From: Marthasterias glacialis
Lineage: Eukaryota > Echinodermata > Asteroidea > Forcipulatida > Asteriidae
DNA length: 64,000 nucleotides
Direction of reading: 5' to 3'
Assembly: GCA_911728455.2 (NCBI GenBank)
Contig: OU452222.1
Span: forward strand, 27,146,923 to 27,210,922
Positions 13,101-23,240 of this stretch are shown in pieces (within the stretch, counting starts at the first letter, position 1; every line of letters starts with the position of its first letter). Both the position numbers and the translations under genes were made by a program. Below the pieces are notes generated by a model. The model made no database searches, was not told where the DNA came from, and worked only from the letters and a program-made list of their open reading frames with translations.

Positions 13101-13647
13101 TCTCGTGAAGTTACAGCGATGGCTGCTGAAACCTCGCCTGTATCTCAGCGATCAAGAGTTCGAGGATTGCAGCAATGAAGAACATCGCCTCTCGATGTGT
13201 CTTAGTCTGCTTCAAATAATATGTAAGCTGCCAACTTCAGAGTTAAAGAGTGTACATTTAAGGACCGCAGAAGATCTTCTCTTGAGTGGAAGGCCTTTGG
13301 ATGAGAACAGCAGGAAGAATGTACAGACTGTTCTGAAAGTAATGAAACAAAAATGCACCGGCCTTGCCATATCTGAAGATGAGCGAAAGATGATAGTACA
13401 AGCCATGGGGTTGGCACGGGGACATTGGTACAAATGTCCAAATGGTCACGTGTACGCCATTGGAGATTGTGGAGGAGCTAGCCAAGGTGGTAAATGCCCT
13501 GTGTGCAAAGCCGACATCGGAGGGCTGAACCACCGACTCGCTGATGGTAATGCGGTTGCGTCAGAGATGGATGGGGCCCGATATGCAGCGTGGTCAGAGC
13601 AAGCCAACTTGGAGAACTACGACCCTCTGCAGTTCCAGAACTTATAG
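7172..13647 (+). CDS. ZNFX1: ZNFX1-like RNA helicase with NFX1 fingers and RZ finger (gene 1, intact)
   Basis: The CDS is join(7172..7353, 8319..13647), 1836 codons; human ZNFX1, as recalled, is about 1918. The AAG|GTCAG donor and TTACAG-type acceptor keep the frame in phase 2. Residues 1-60 are RG/GRG-rich, a likely RNA-contact tail. Residues ~110-270 are helical, with PPNDFREIPI after them. The SF1 helicase has GPPGTGKT at 564-571, an acidic insertion around 753-790, EEAAEV at 936, GDHQQLRPN near 961, DNFQGEE near 1116 and ALSRAR at 1151. NFX1-type Cys/His fingers span ~1220-1490. The C-terminus carries an RZ finger: C1767, H1771, C1787 and C1790 as zinc ligands with C1778 between. The family is known for dsRNA sensing and antiviral signalling in vertebrates and for small-RNA inheritance in nematodes; the role here is inferred. 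The start was chosen over the in-frame ATG at 8521 because the upstream exon and 67 codons of exon 2 are conserved in gene 2. Confidence 0.93.
7573..7645 (+). pseudogene. tRNA-like remnant in intron 1 of gene 1
   Basis: The sequence begins GGCTGGA and ends TCCAGTCA, which pair as an acceptor stem. It has a good D-arm/A-box (TAGCTCAGTTGGTAGAGCG) and a B-box-like GTTCAGATCCTGC. The anticodon arm does not pair well and the T-stem has a mismatch. It reads as a decayed tRNA copy or SINE head rather than a working tRNA. No amino-acid identity is assigned. Confidence 0.55.
7682..8198. mobile_element. TTAA-flanked non-autonomous element in intron 1 of gene 1
   Basis: The element begins CCCTATCAGGACCGGG and ends CCGGTCCCGATGGG, an imperfect inverted repeat. 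TTAA lies directly outside both ends (7678-7681 and 8199-8202). TTAA targets and CCC...GGG ends are typical of piggyBac-type transposons. No transposase is present. It is absent from the equivalent intron of gene 2, so it arrived after those genes separated or was lost from gene 2. A smaller relative lies at 14307-14457. Confidence 0.72.
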
Positions 13648-13801
13648 AGGAAGTAAGTGCATGATTTTCTTCTTTTTAAAAGGATGTTTACCAATCGTTT
13701 GTTATAGTTTCCCACAGGGTCACATGCTATTTTGCTCCTTCAGTTTGGGTTTTATCTTTAAAAAAAAACACGAAAATTAACGAATGTGCAATATCTTCAC
13801 A

Positions 13802-13807
13802 AATAAA
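13802..13807 (+). terminator. Poly(A) signal AATAAA for gene 1
   Basis: The canonical AATAAA hexamer lies 155 bases after the gene 1 stop codon and is the first such hexamer downstream. Cleavage is expected 10-30 bases further on. Confidence 0.6.
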
Positions 13808-15452
13808 ATTCATAAGAAGTAGATTTTTTATTTGAAACAAAAAAAATTACTTGCATTTGCAACCGAGTAAAAATCCCTATGAAGAGCAAACACACTCCTT
13901 CCAAAGAAATGTTCACACGGTTGTCCCCGCAAGTTGACTTTTAGTAGGCTATCAAGCCAAAAAACAACAACAACAAAACAAACAAAAACAAAAAAAACAC
14001 AAGGGAAACTGACTGGGTAAATTGTAAATCAATTTTTGAGTGAACAACGAAAAATTGACGATACAACCATCTTTGGATATAACCTGGGATGCGGCAGCAC
14101 GGGGATCACCATAAGGGTGATGCGGCTTTTTTATTTTTTGAATATCAAGCAACAAACCACAAGGGAAACTGACTGGACAGGCTAGTAACTGCATATATTG
14201 TATTAATATCTACACCATGCAAAGCTTCAAATATCACTTTTAACCAAATGATAATGAACCAGTGACCAAGTAACTCAATGATCAAGTAAAACATAACACG
14301 GCTACTCCCTATCAGGACCGGGCGGGGGGCACAATGTGTCCCCCTACCAAAATGTTTGCCCGTAACTTTTACCGCTTAGTCCGATCACCGTGTATTTTGA
14401 TATGTGCCTCCCAACCCTGGTCCCCGTACATCCCCCACAAGCCCGGTCCTGATACGGTGAAGATCGCAAAAACTGAGTATTACTTATATATTGTATTTTT
14501 GTTTTGTCTCAAACACAGGATCAGGTTCAGCCGTAGCTTCTTAGGTCTCCAACACAAGCCTCATGTACGGTGATCTTTGGAAAACCGCGAGTGAATCAGC
14601 TATTTCTTGCAATTTTAATGAAAATCTTGTAACCTATCAAACGAAACCGGAGGGATTTTATTATTTAAAGTCGAACTCGTTATTATGTTAACTGTCACAC
14701 CCTGAATACTAATGTTTTATTATAGTTTTATAGAAAGGTTTGCCTAAACGTGCAAATGAGAACACGGAACCAGAGTTCGAACGAGACTTACACAATCTAT
14801 TGTACAGTTCTTTATCTCCAATGCAAGCCTTGCTTTGGGCACGTTGTTTTAAGTGAGTACATGTGAAGGTATTGACCTTATTGACCCTATTCACCTGACG
14901 TCATCAAGCCTCGCTTTGGGCACGTCATCATCACAATACTTTTGGTTTCCGCCATTTTGTTAATTTCCCTGTACGTTTTTAACAGTGTAGTGTGTATTTT
15001 AGGTGACGCAGCGTTTACACTTCTAGGAGTTGACTGCCACAATGGTGAGGGTGTGACGGGTGGCGGGGTGCAAAGGGGTCAACAGAACTTGATCGCAGTG
15101 AAAATTGGGTCGATTGACTAAAACCAGTCTAATTGATATTTGTTAAAATTTAAATGATTAACTGCCCGATTCTTTGCTCAACAATTTATTGTAAAAAATT
15201 GCCTTCAATATTACATTGTATAGTTTAGGAAGTGATAGAAACGTTTGTTGTTTACTTTAAAGTGTACATACCAATCGTAATCCATTAGGTTAACTTTCAA
15301 CTACACTTATTACACTTGTTATAAAGTTTTGTGAATATAAAGTAAAGACAAATCCCATATAGCAGACTAGATGTTGTTGAAGTAAAACGGATGGCCGAAT
15401 TAGATTGGTTGTCTACTGTCATTCATTTTAACATTTAGATCAGTATATAACC
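13808..15452. other. Gene-free downstream region of gene 1
   Basis: No gene is supported. The stretch holds A-rich low-complexity sequence (13958-13995), a direct repeat of CACAAGGGAAACTGACTGG about 155 bases apart (near 13998 and 14158), and the small inverted-repeat element listed separately. Confidence 0.55.
14307..14457. mobile_element. Small relative of the CCCTATCAGG element
   Basis: It starts CCCTATCAGGACCGGG and ends CCCGGTCCTGATACGG, giving inverted ends like the element in intron 1 of gene 1, but spans only ~150 bp. TTAA is not kept at the flanks, so it is older or internally deleted. Confidence 0.6.
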
Positions 15453-15652
15453 TGGACTTAGTTTCATAATAGAGCTGCTTAAGCAGACATATAGTGCTTA
15501 AATATTTTCTGCTAAGCAGCAATAAACACGGAAACAATTACAAAAAGAACACGTGACATCGTGTTTGGGCTTGTAACGTATTTCAGGTAAGCACAAATAA
15601 CATGCGCTTTGGTAACTTTTTGTGCTTAAGCAGCCCCATGAAATTGGGCCCA
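15453..15652. mobile_element. Short inverted-repeat element (GCTGCTTAAGCA ends)
   Basis: The left end (TTTCATAATAGAGCTGCTTA) is inverted at the right end (TAAGCAGCCCCATGAAA), giving imperfect ~30-bp terminal repeats around a ~140-bp non-coding core. This kind of element is common in marine invertebrate genomes. No coding capacity and no firm target duplication are seen. Confidence 0.6.
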
Positions 15653-16342
15653 GACATTTTATGAAAAAGAATGATACTTAAATATTAGACAATGCAAGAC
15701 AACGGGCAAAAAAAAAATATATATATATCTATATATACATAAAATAAAAAAAACGTTAATTAATTTAGGCCCCAATGTTTGTATGCACCTATAGGACCTA
15801 GTGACGTAAAGTCAAAATTATCAAAAACAATTATTTTAAGATAATTTCAAACTAAACGCGTTGGTCAATAAAACACGACTGCTTTACCTTTACATACGGT
15901 CCTCCCTAGAGGTAGATATTGCATTTTTAATAACGAACAGATTGTATTTACTACGGTTTCAGAAATCGGCCGCAAACTTTGACAGATAATGGAAGGACCA
16001 CCAGATTATAAACTATATAAAGAGACGAATTGTTGTACACAATTAACTTACTACAATGTACATGGTTAATATAGTTTCCCATAATGGTCTCGTATAGTAA
16101 GGACTGGGAATACAGATCATTACGGTGTATTTTAACCTGATTATTTTGACAACCTTCGGGTTAGTTTTTTCTTATCTACTAAAATGTTGTAGGAAAATGC
16201 AAAACGAAATATGTATATTGCAATAAGCTTCTAGGCCTTTTAAGTGGTAGTTGATTCCATTTTGGGGGTTATTTTATTTAGTTTCTTCAATTTGTTTCCC
16301 GAAGTATCATATCAACGTGTACCCGTAACAACGGCGTAAGTA
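15653..16342. other. AT-rich intergenic stretch, nothing recognised
   Basis: It contains a short AT microsatellite near 15718-15735. No gene or repeat is supported. Confidence 0.5.
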
Positions 16343-16634
16343 CACAAAGTACTTTTTGTCTCAGCAACATAGGTCATAAAATAATGGCTCCTGACAAAAG
16401 GGGGAACAAATGGCACCAGACTGTTACATTTTTGTTGCTAGTGTTACACCCTAAGACATGTTTATCCCATTCCCATGCAGAATTTAACCCTATAATGACT
16501 TGATGAACGGCAGAAAACCGATCCAGCTTCCATGCTCAGTTTCCCTGTAACAAAGTTTTGCACACTATAAAACACTTGCGCCCTTTTTCGGTCACTTTTC
16601 GTTACGTCCTTCTTCCGCGCACACGACGGTATAG
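16343..16634 (+). repeat. Diverged duplicate of the segment upstream of gene 4
   Basis: It aligns along its length with 61542-61816 in the same orientation. Shared landmarks are ACAAAGTAC, TTTGTTGCTAG, ATGCAGAATTTAA, GTCCTTCTTCCG and CACACGACG. No coding frame is conserved. It could be a dispersed repeat, or a relic of the promoter or 5' exon region of an ancestral ZNFX1 unit. Confidence 0.6.
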
Positions 16635-17529
16635 TATCAATTAAAATTTAAGGAGAGAACTCCTCGGATAGAAAATTTGTAATGGAGCTGAATCATAGAA
16701 TAGAATGGAAAATGTGTGATACTGCGGAGGAGTTCATAATGAAGTATAAACCTTGGTGGAAGTGTATATATGAACATGAAACACGTTGACTAATGCAAAG
16801 ATAATACAACACCCGATTAATATTGTAGTGTGTATTCTAAAGCACAATTATAATGAATGACTTCTTTGAGACGTAATAAATCTGTACTAAGTAGTTAACT
16901 TGACGTGTACTACATACACTCTCTTTAAACTCTTTTATTCTGGCACTGAATGTTGATGCTCTTGTTCATTATTAAAAAATAGACAAATTATTATAAAATT
17001 TACTTTATATCATAATTGTTACGATGATTTATAGATTTCGACGCTGGCAAAATATCATTCTATTTGAAATTTTGTTGCGAATTTACCAGTAAGCAAATTA
17101 TCTGAACGTTCGCGTGCAGAAGTGGGTTCACCGAAGGTAATAAAGTTTCAAGTGAAATCTCACGTACTTCCAAAAGTTAATTTTATTGTATTACTATATG
17201 GATTCATTGAATTATTATGTTGTTAATGATTTAGTTTTCTTTTGAGAAACTGCTCTTTTGGGGTAAGCGATATCAACCTTTCAAATGATTGTTATGAATA
17301 TTGTTAGTTTTGTTTCGTAGTTATGCCATTCTCTTTACAATAAAACAAAATCGAGCAAATTTTTATTATGAAAATAATGATTAACGTTTTTGTTGTGGTA
17401 AAGAAGTTAAGCGATAGTTTTATAGCTTTAATTCACCAAATCATCCATCAAAGTTTCTGATAAGTTGGAAATTAGGTATCACCATAATGCAAAGTTCCCC
17501 AACCTGTCCTATTCATTCCAAAATCCAGC
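16635..17529. other. AT-rich intergenic stretch, nothing recognised
   Basis: No coding, RNA or repeat feature can be supported on either strand. Confidence 0.5.
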
Positions 17530-17778
17530 ACTCTAAAAACATCCGGGTCAGCTTGACCCGGATTCCCGGTCCCAGGGGGCCTGACCCAATTCGGGGTCAG
17601 TATGATTCGGAATCCGTGTCAAAATGACACAGAAGTGGGTCAAACTGAAGCAGAGTCCGAGTTGAAAGCCCATGTTTAACCCTTCCGGGTCAGCCTGACC
17701 CAGAAATGTGTCAGGCCCCATTAGTGGACACGGAATCCGGGTCAATTCTGATCCGGGAGGTTTTTCGTTTAGAGTGTG
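17530..17778. mobile_element. Short inverted-repeat element rich in GGGTCA half-sites (copy 2)
   Basis: The ends CACTCTAAAAAC and TTTAGAGTG are inverted, followed inward by CCGGGTCA and GATCCGGG. The interior matches the copy at 6434-6679 in motif order, with the same TCAGGCCCC and GGAATCCGGGTCAATTC blocks. It is non-coding. Confidence 0.7.
17546..17700. promoter_or_regulatory. Two perfect GGTCAnnnTGACC palindromes in the second element copy
   Basis: GGTCAGCTTGACC lies at 17546-17558 and GGTCAGCCTGACC at 17688-17700. As in copy 1, these fit a steroid-receptor palindrome. No gene is close by. Function is speculative. Confidence 0.3.
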
Positions 17779-20107
17779 TTTCAGGTAACTGGCGTTGCCC
17801 TACTTTTACCTCGGCTAACCTGGACTCTTGCCCTGGAAGTATAATTTAAAGTATGGATTTGGTTATCAGATTGGATTATTAGAATATAGACGATGCAGAC
17901 TAAATGGAGGCTAGCTTCACGTCTATCCCCTCGATGGCAATAAGCCCAAGCAAACGATAGCTGTGAAAGTTTAATCAAAGTGTGTCCATTACGTGCTCAT
18001 TTCGATTGCTGAAAACGAAAAAAGCAACGGCGATTTTGAGGTCTTTAAATGCCATTTCCAAATTTTTGAAAGTATTTCAGACTGAAATATTTTTCTGAAG
18101 ATTTGGTCCTGCTGTGAACTCCAGTGAGATTTTGGAACGCTGTGTGGCATCAGACTTACCATCGGGTAAATTTCCATGGGTGCACCCCACTAATAAGGCT
18201 CTCATAGCAACCAATGCTAGATGCTAAACATTCAAAAATATTCCAAAAATACTTAAAAGTCTCTTAGCCTCTAGAAAGCTAATCAGATATATTTTCTGAC
18301 AACTGAACTTCATTAATTTTTTCTTTTTAATCTTTAGTAGGTTAATGGTAGAGATTTTTTGGAAGGCTGATCCCCCCCCCCCAAAAAAAAAACACCTCCG
18401 AACGATTAAACTGGCCAGACTTCATCTTGGAAAAATGACCCTACACTGTTCAGCAAAATAGGGCCGTTTTTAGAGGACCAGTCTACCCTAAATGCTCCAG
18501 GTTGAAAGTCAACAACCCCAGGGACACAATGTTGGACAATCTTGGACAATGTTGAACGATTTTTCAACAATCCATAAAGGAGAGCAAGGACCTTCAAATC
18601 TTTGATTTACAGAACAAGTTGTGGGTTTACATTTGATTAATGAGGCTCGGTGCATGGATTTCTCTCTATTTAGTATAGTGCACCCTATAACGGTGCAAGA
18701 TTACATGATTTGGATTTAAATTATCACTTAGGACATCCAAAATATATCACTGAACATAATTGAAAAAAATATTGCTCCAGGGAGAAATGACAGGTATAAA
18801 CATAAAGGCTATGCTTAGACATTTTGAAGGTCATAAAAGGTACGCATACTGTAGTGTGCAAGTCTCATGCACACGCATATCAATTGTTTTCCCTTCCAAT
18901 CTACACTTATAATCAAAATGTTGGTCTGTAGAAGACCCCGGCAGCACTTAAAGATTCTTCTCAGAACAAGGTCAGTTTGCCCCCCTGCATTTTTGCCCCT
19001 GGGGTTGACACTATCTGTTTGCGGGAGGGGGCGGGGCTTAAAGCTTGACTTATGATTGGGAGGAAGCTGCTAGAGATTTCAAGGTGCATTGAGGGTCTAG
19101 TTGCCCGCAGATGTTACTAGAAGGAACAGCCTCGACCCCAGCTACCCCCACCCAATATTCTGCCCCCACCACCCCAACGGCCTATTAAACTGAGGGATCA
19201 AACAAACTCCAGAGGAAAAAGAATACGTCATGTACGTGCGTACTCTCTCGAACAACGAGTTGGGGTCTAATTTCAGTGGAGGCGTTGAAGAGTTTACCCT
19301 TAAATAAAATTCCGAGCTTTCCCCAAGAGAAAAGTATGGCTCTTTGACCCATTTCGGTGACCTTCGGGGTAGGGTTAGGGCTGGAATTACCGCTCCAATG
19401 TTTCCTACTAAGATCATGAAAACACTGTAATGTTCTACTTTGATAGTAATTCAAACTGACATACATGTACTTCTGTTGAGGGTTAGTGCTGGTGAAACAT
19501 CTGCAACCAGTGACCTTTCAAATGAAATCTATAATCAGTTGAAAAAAATGTAGTTCTTTGTCTTTACAAAACCATGGCAAATGCACAATGAACTTGAGCT
19601 GCCCATCTGGTATTGCAAAAATCAATCAAGCCATTGCAAATATCCGGGGAAACCCCGAATGAGAAATAAGCTTTCTTTGCGTCAGATCAGGGCCGGCTCC
19701 AGGCTGTATTTACATAGACGTTGCATGCTACATAGTCCAATAATTGTTGTTGTTATTATTATTATTTTATGTCTAGCTTGAGCAAGCGTTATCAAAATAA
19801 ACTACTGGACTTTCAAGAGCAATGGACCCTGTACGATGTACGTAGAAAAGATCGAGTCTAGTCTAAGTGAACTGATTCATCCACGTCTGCAAATTCCAAG
19901 ACATTCCCGTCGACGGGTGCGTGAGAACTGTAACACGGACTTCCTGCGTTTCATGTAAGTATGAAGTGATGCTACATTCATTCTAAAAATCTGACCATCT
20001 GTGCATTTTCCATGCAATTAAATTCAATGTGTGTTTTATTGCAACCTAGAGGATGTAAACTAATTTACTCTTGCAAAAACAATACTTTCTCAATAAGCAT
20101 CAACTCT
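17779..20107. other. Gene-free intergenic stretch
   Basis: The short open frames look random. The stretch includes C and A runs near 18371-18392 and an ATT microsatellite near 19755-19768. No gene is supported. Confidence 0.5.
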
Positions 20108-20111
20108 TTAA

Positions 20112-20712
20112 AGGGACACACCGGTTTACCGGTTACACTAAATTTGATATAGAAAGAAAGACAATAAATTTTAAGATGGTTGTTGGCAAAAAAATCATCA
20201 AAGTGGCCCATAATTCACGAAACATAGACAAAAAAGCAATAGAGGTCAAAGGTCAGTGTACACTGTATACGCTTTACCAGCTGTTTCGAGTGTGAAATTT
20301 ACACTGCATTGTCGCGCGATGTTGCAAGTAGCCTAGTGCTTTTATTGTCAATATCATCACTAGGCCTATGTCAAGACACGAGGATCCACTCTGTATATCT
20401 CCAGCACATGTGTGTAAACATAAACACGGTCACGGCCGTGCGGTTCCATCTTCACAAAACTGTATTTCCTTCGAAGGGTCCAAAACCATGGAAAACGTAA
20501 TTTCGTGCTCCCAGGACCGCCGTTCGATTTATCCGAGCCAAAAAATCGGTTCGGAAAAACCTCGTGACCGTACTTTTTTGAAAAATGCTCGAAAACGGCC
20601 ACATTTGGTGGTTTCTTTTCAAGACATTTCATCTCTACTCCTCAGGACCATGTCAAGACCTTTATATTCTAGTTTGTAGTCCAAAATAGCCCAACGAAAC
20701 CGGTATGTCCCC
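20112..20712. mobile_element. TTAA-flanked 601-bp non-autonomous element
   Basis: The left end AGGGACACACCGGTTT is inverted at the right end AAACCGGTATGTCCCC. TTAA abuts both ends (20108-20111 and 20713-20716). The interior has no transposase-like frame. It reads as a second TTAA-target family, distinct from the CCCTATCAGG family. Confidence 0.72.
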
Positions 20713-21312
20713 TTAAACTCGGCCCAAGTTTTGGGAGCACTCATGATTATTCTTAAACGGAATTTAGGATTTTTTAAATTGGAACGTGCATGTTTTACTT
20801 GCACTGATCTTGAGGAAAAACCAAATCATTAGGTCATGGAAACTGTATAATGGAAATACAAAAAATTATATAATAGCTTGGAGTGGGTTCAAAATAATAA
20901 TAATATAAGTCATGATGGAATTACACACGAATGCATGCTAGCTTAGGATCCGGAAAGTAAAAATCACTTTGACACATGCATCGACTTACCATGTAGTCAT
21001 TACATCACACGCGTGCGCATCTGCTGCACGCCCGAAGTGTTCACTAATCACACATTTCATCGCTCGAAGGTAGTTTTCATGACAGAAAGTTATAATTCTG
21101 AGAAGACCTCGAGTCTTCGAAGAACTACGCAAAAGCCAAGTCAAGTATTAAACTTTTCTTGTATCAACCATCGAAAAACAAAATAGTTCAATGTAATCAG
21201 TGGAGCCAGTTTGTGTAAAATGGGCATGGCTTACTGTGGAATTACGTCACACTTACGAACAGGATGCCCGCTGCCAGAGCAAGGTAGAGTGCCCACTCCT
21301 GTTTGCCACCAG
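20713..21312. other. Intergenic stretch, nothing recognised
   Basis: No gene or bounded repeat is supported. Confidence 0.45.
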
Positions 21313-22145
21313 TGTGACGTCATGAGCTACTCGAACGGTCAAAGGAGACCTGGGGCTGCAGCCATCAGCCGGCTGCTGATGACTCGAGGAAGCTACCCGA
21401 ACACACACTAAGTACAGTGCTGCGAGTCAGCACAATAATAATACATTATGAGTGATTGATCTTGGCAATTAAAAAAGCATCAGAAAAAGTGCGTAAGTCC
21501 ATCAGCTTAAAGCTCCCTGCTAATTGCACCTACACACCAGGAAAATTTGCTCATCCGAAAAGCGCTTATTTTCTGCAAACACTTAAAAGAGTGCATGACG
21601 CGGAAACTAGGAAATTTCACAAGACATTAGACCGATTGCGTGACCAATGCAATGTTTACAAGTCATCACGTGACCTGTAGTGGGTACCACGTCATCTCAG
21701 CTGATGGCAAACTACGTGCAAATACATGCTGAGACCGACAGAGTGACACAAACAATCGGCTTTTGGCAACAAGTACTACCACATCATATACATGTATGTT
21801 CCTTATATAATTTCCAAGACTTATTGGAACTGTCCTTACTGGCTTTATTCAGCCACTCGAAGGTCTTTGGTACAAACTCTGGAATATTTTTCACATTTAT
21901 TTCGAGAAAGAAAAGCCTCGATCGAATAAACAAATGCAATAATCATCATGTACCATACCGCACTTTCCTATGAAGGACGTCATGTTTGTTTACGTTTAAT
22001 ACCCACTACTGATCGCGTGACTTGGGCCGCACAATCGGTCTATTGAAACCAACAAATAATAATTATGGTTGCGTTCGAGTAGCTTCCCCGAGTCAGTAGC
22101 TACCCGAGTCAGTTGTTTGGGTAACTCATGACGTCAAGACTAACC
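21313..22145. mobile_element. Probable degenerate element with ~100-bp imperfect inverted ends
   Basis: The left block (TGACGTCATGAGCTACTCGA, then GACTCGAGGAAGCTACCCGA) is mirrored at the right by GTTCGAGTAGCTTCCCCGAG ... AACTCATGACGTCA. A second internal inverted pair around AGACCGATTG lies at ~21628 and ~22040. The arms carry gaps relative to each other. A 74-codon open frame at 21456-21680 is unrecognised and is not called a gene. Confidence 0.5.
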
Positions 22146-23240
22146 TGCTCGTAGGTTACAGTGGAAGATAACCCAGGTTAATGATGCCAGAATAATTGTT
22201 TCGAATGGCGACGTGTAGCAACGCTAAACTAGTTCGTTTAATAGTTATTAAACAGCATTAGTGTTTTCCAAAGAGTATGGGCAGTTATATGGCAAAAGTT
22301 AAAGGAAAAAGCAGGTGGAAAAGACAGAGCGAGGGAAAAAAGAGGGGATTACTATGAAAAAAAATACTGTTTTATTACAATTGTTGGTGGAAACTAAACA
22401 ATGGGTGAACATTGACCTTCACAATTCTCCACGACTCCTTTTTCTAGGTCGTATTTAAGGGCCCATGAAGTGGTATTTTTTGACATTTTGGGAATTAATA
22501 TATGGTTTTATATTAATAAAAACTATACTTACTGTTTTATGAGTATTTATGAGTTATTACCTTTCAATTTATCCCTCAAAATTAATTTGCATTATCCGTT
22601 GGTTTTGAGAGGTCAGGCTATGTCTACAACCATCATGGCAGCCGCCACCGTCGCGACGCGTCGTAATAATGAAAACAACCCACAAAAACACACACAAAAA
22701 ATCACAAAAAAATTCAAACATCCTATTTGATTGAAGTGTCTAGTTTTTTGTTTCTCACCAGAAACAAGAATACACTCTCAGAAGCAAAGGTCATTGTTTA
22801 TCTCGATTTTTTATGACCGACTGACCAAACTGCAAACGCTTTAAGGGACGTTCTAAGAACAGTTCATATTTTTGAAAATGCTATAAAATAACCCCAAATC
22901 ACTGTTAAGTCAATGGTTACTCCCAAACTAAAACTTCATAATTATTACATCTTTCAAATGATCTACCACAGGCAAACTTGTGTCAACTCAGTTCTAAACT
23001 TTACCTTTACCCTTTACCGCCATAACAACTATGGTAGTCAATATTTTGATTTATAAGTTTGATTTATGAGTTGGACTTTTCCTCCGAAAGTCGAGTGTTT
23101 GACTTTTTTTACATATCAATCCTGTGCTTGGTCTTTCAACGTTTTATCGAACGTTGAACACTTTTTCCCTGCTTGAAAAAGAGATATATAAAACGATGGG
23201 TGATCTCGTTTACGTTGTGATATAGTTGCAGAATATAATA
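22146..23240 (+). other. Upstream region of gene 2
   Basis: No gene is supported in most of this. TATATAAA at 23185-23192 and a splice acceptor ending at 23231 (ATAGTTGCAG) precede the start codon at 23241. Because genes 1, 3 and 4 also have an acceptor just before the ATG, a 5' non-coding exon is likelier than a promoter this close, but both remain open. Confidence 0.45.

Noticed and set aside
8521-13647. ATG at 8521 as the start of gene 1
   Set aside because: The 67 codons before it in the same exon and the RG-rich upstream exon are conserved in gene 2 with matching splice sites and phase, so the start is 7172.
21456-21680. Lys-rich 74-codon frame as a gene
   Set aside because: No recognisable domain, no splice context, and it lies inside a probable degenerate mobile element.
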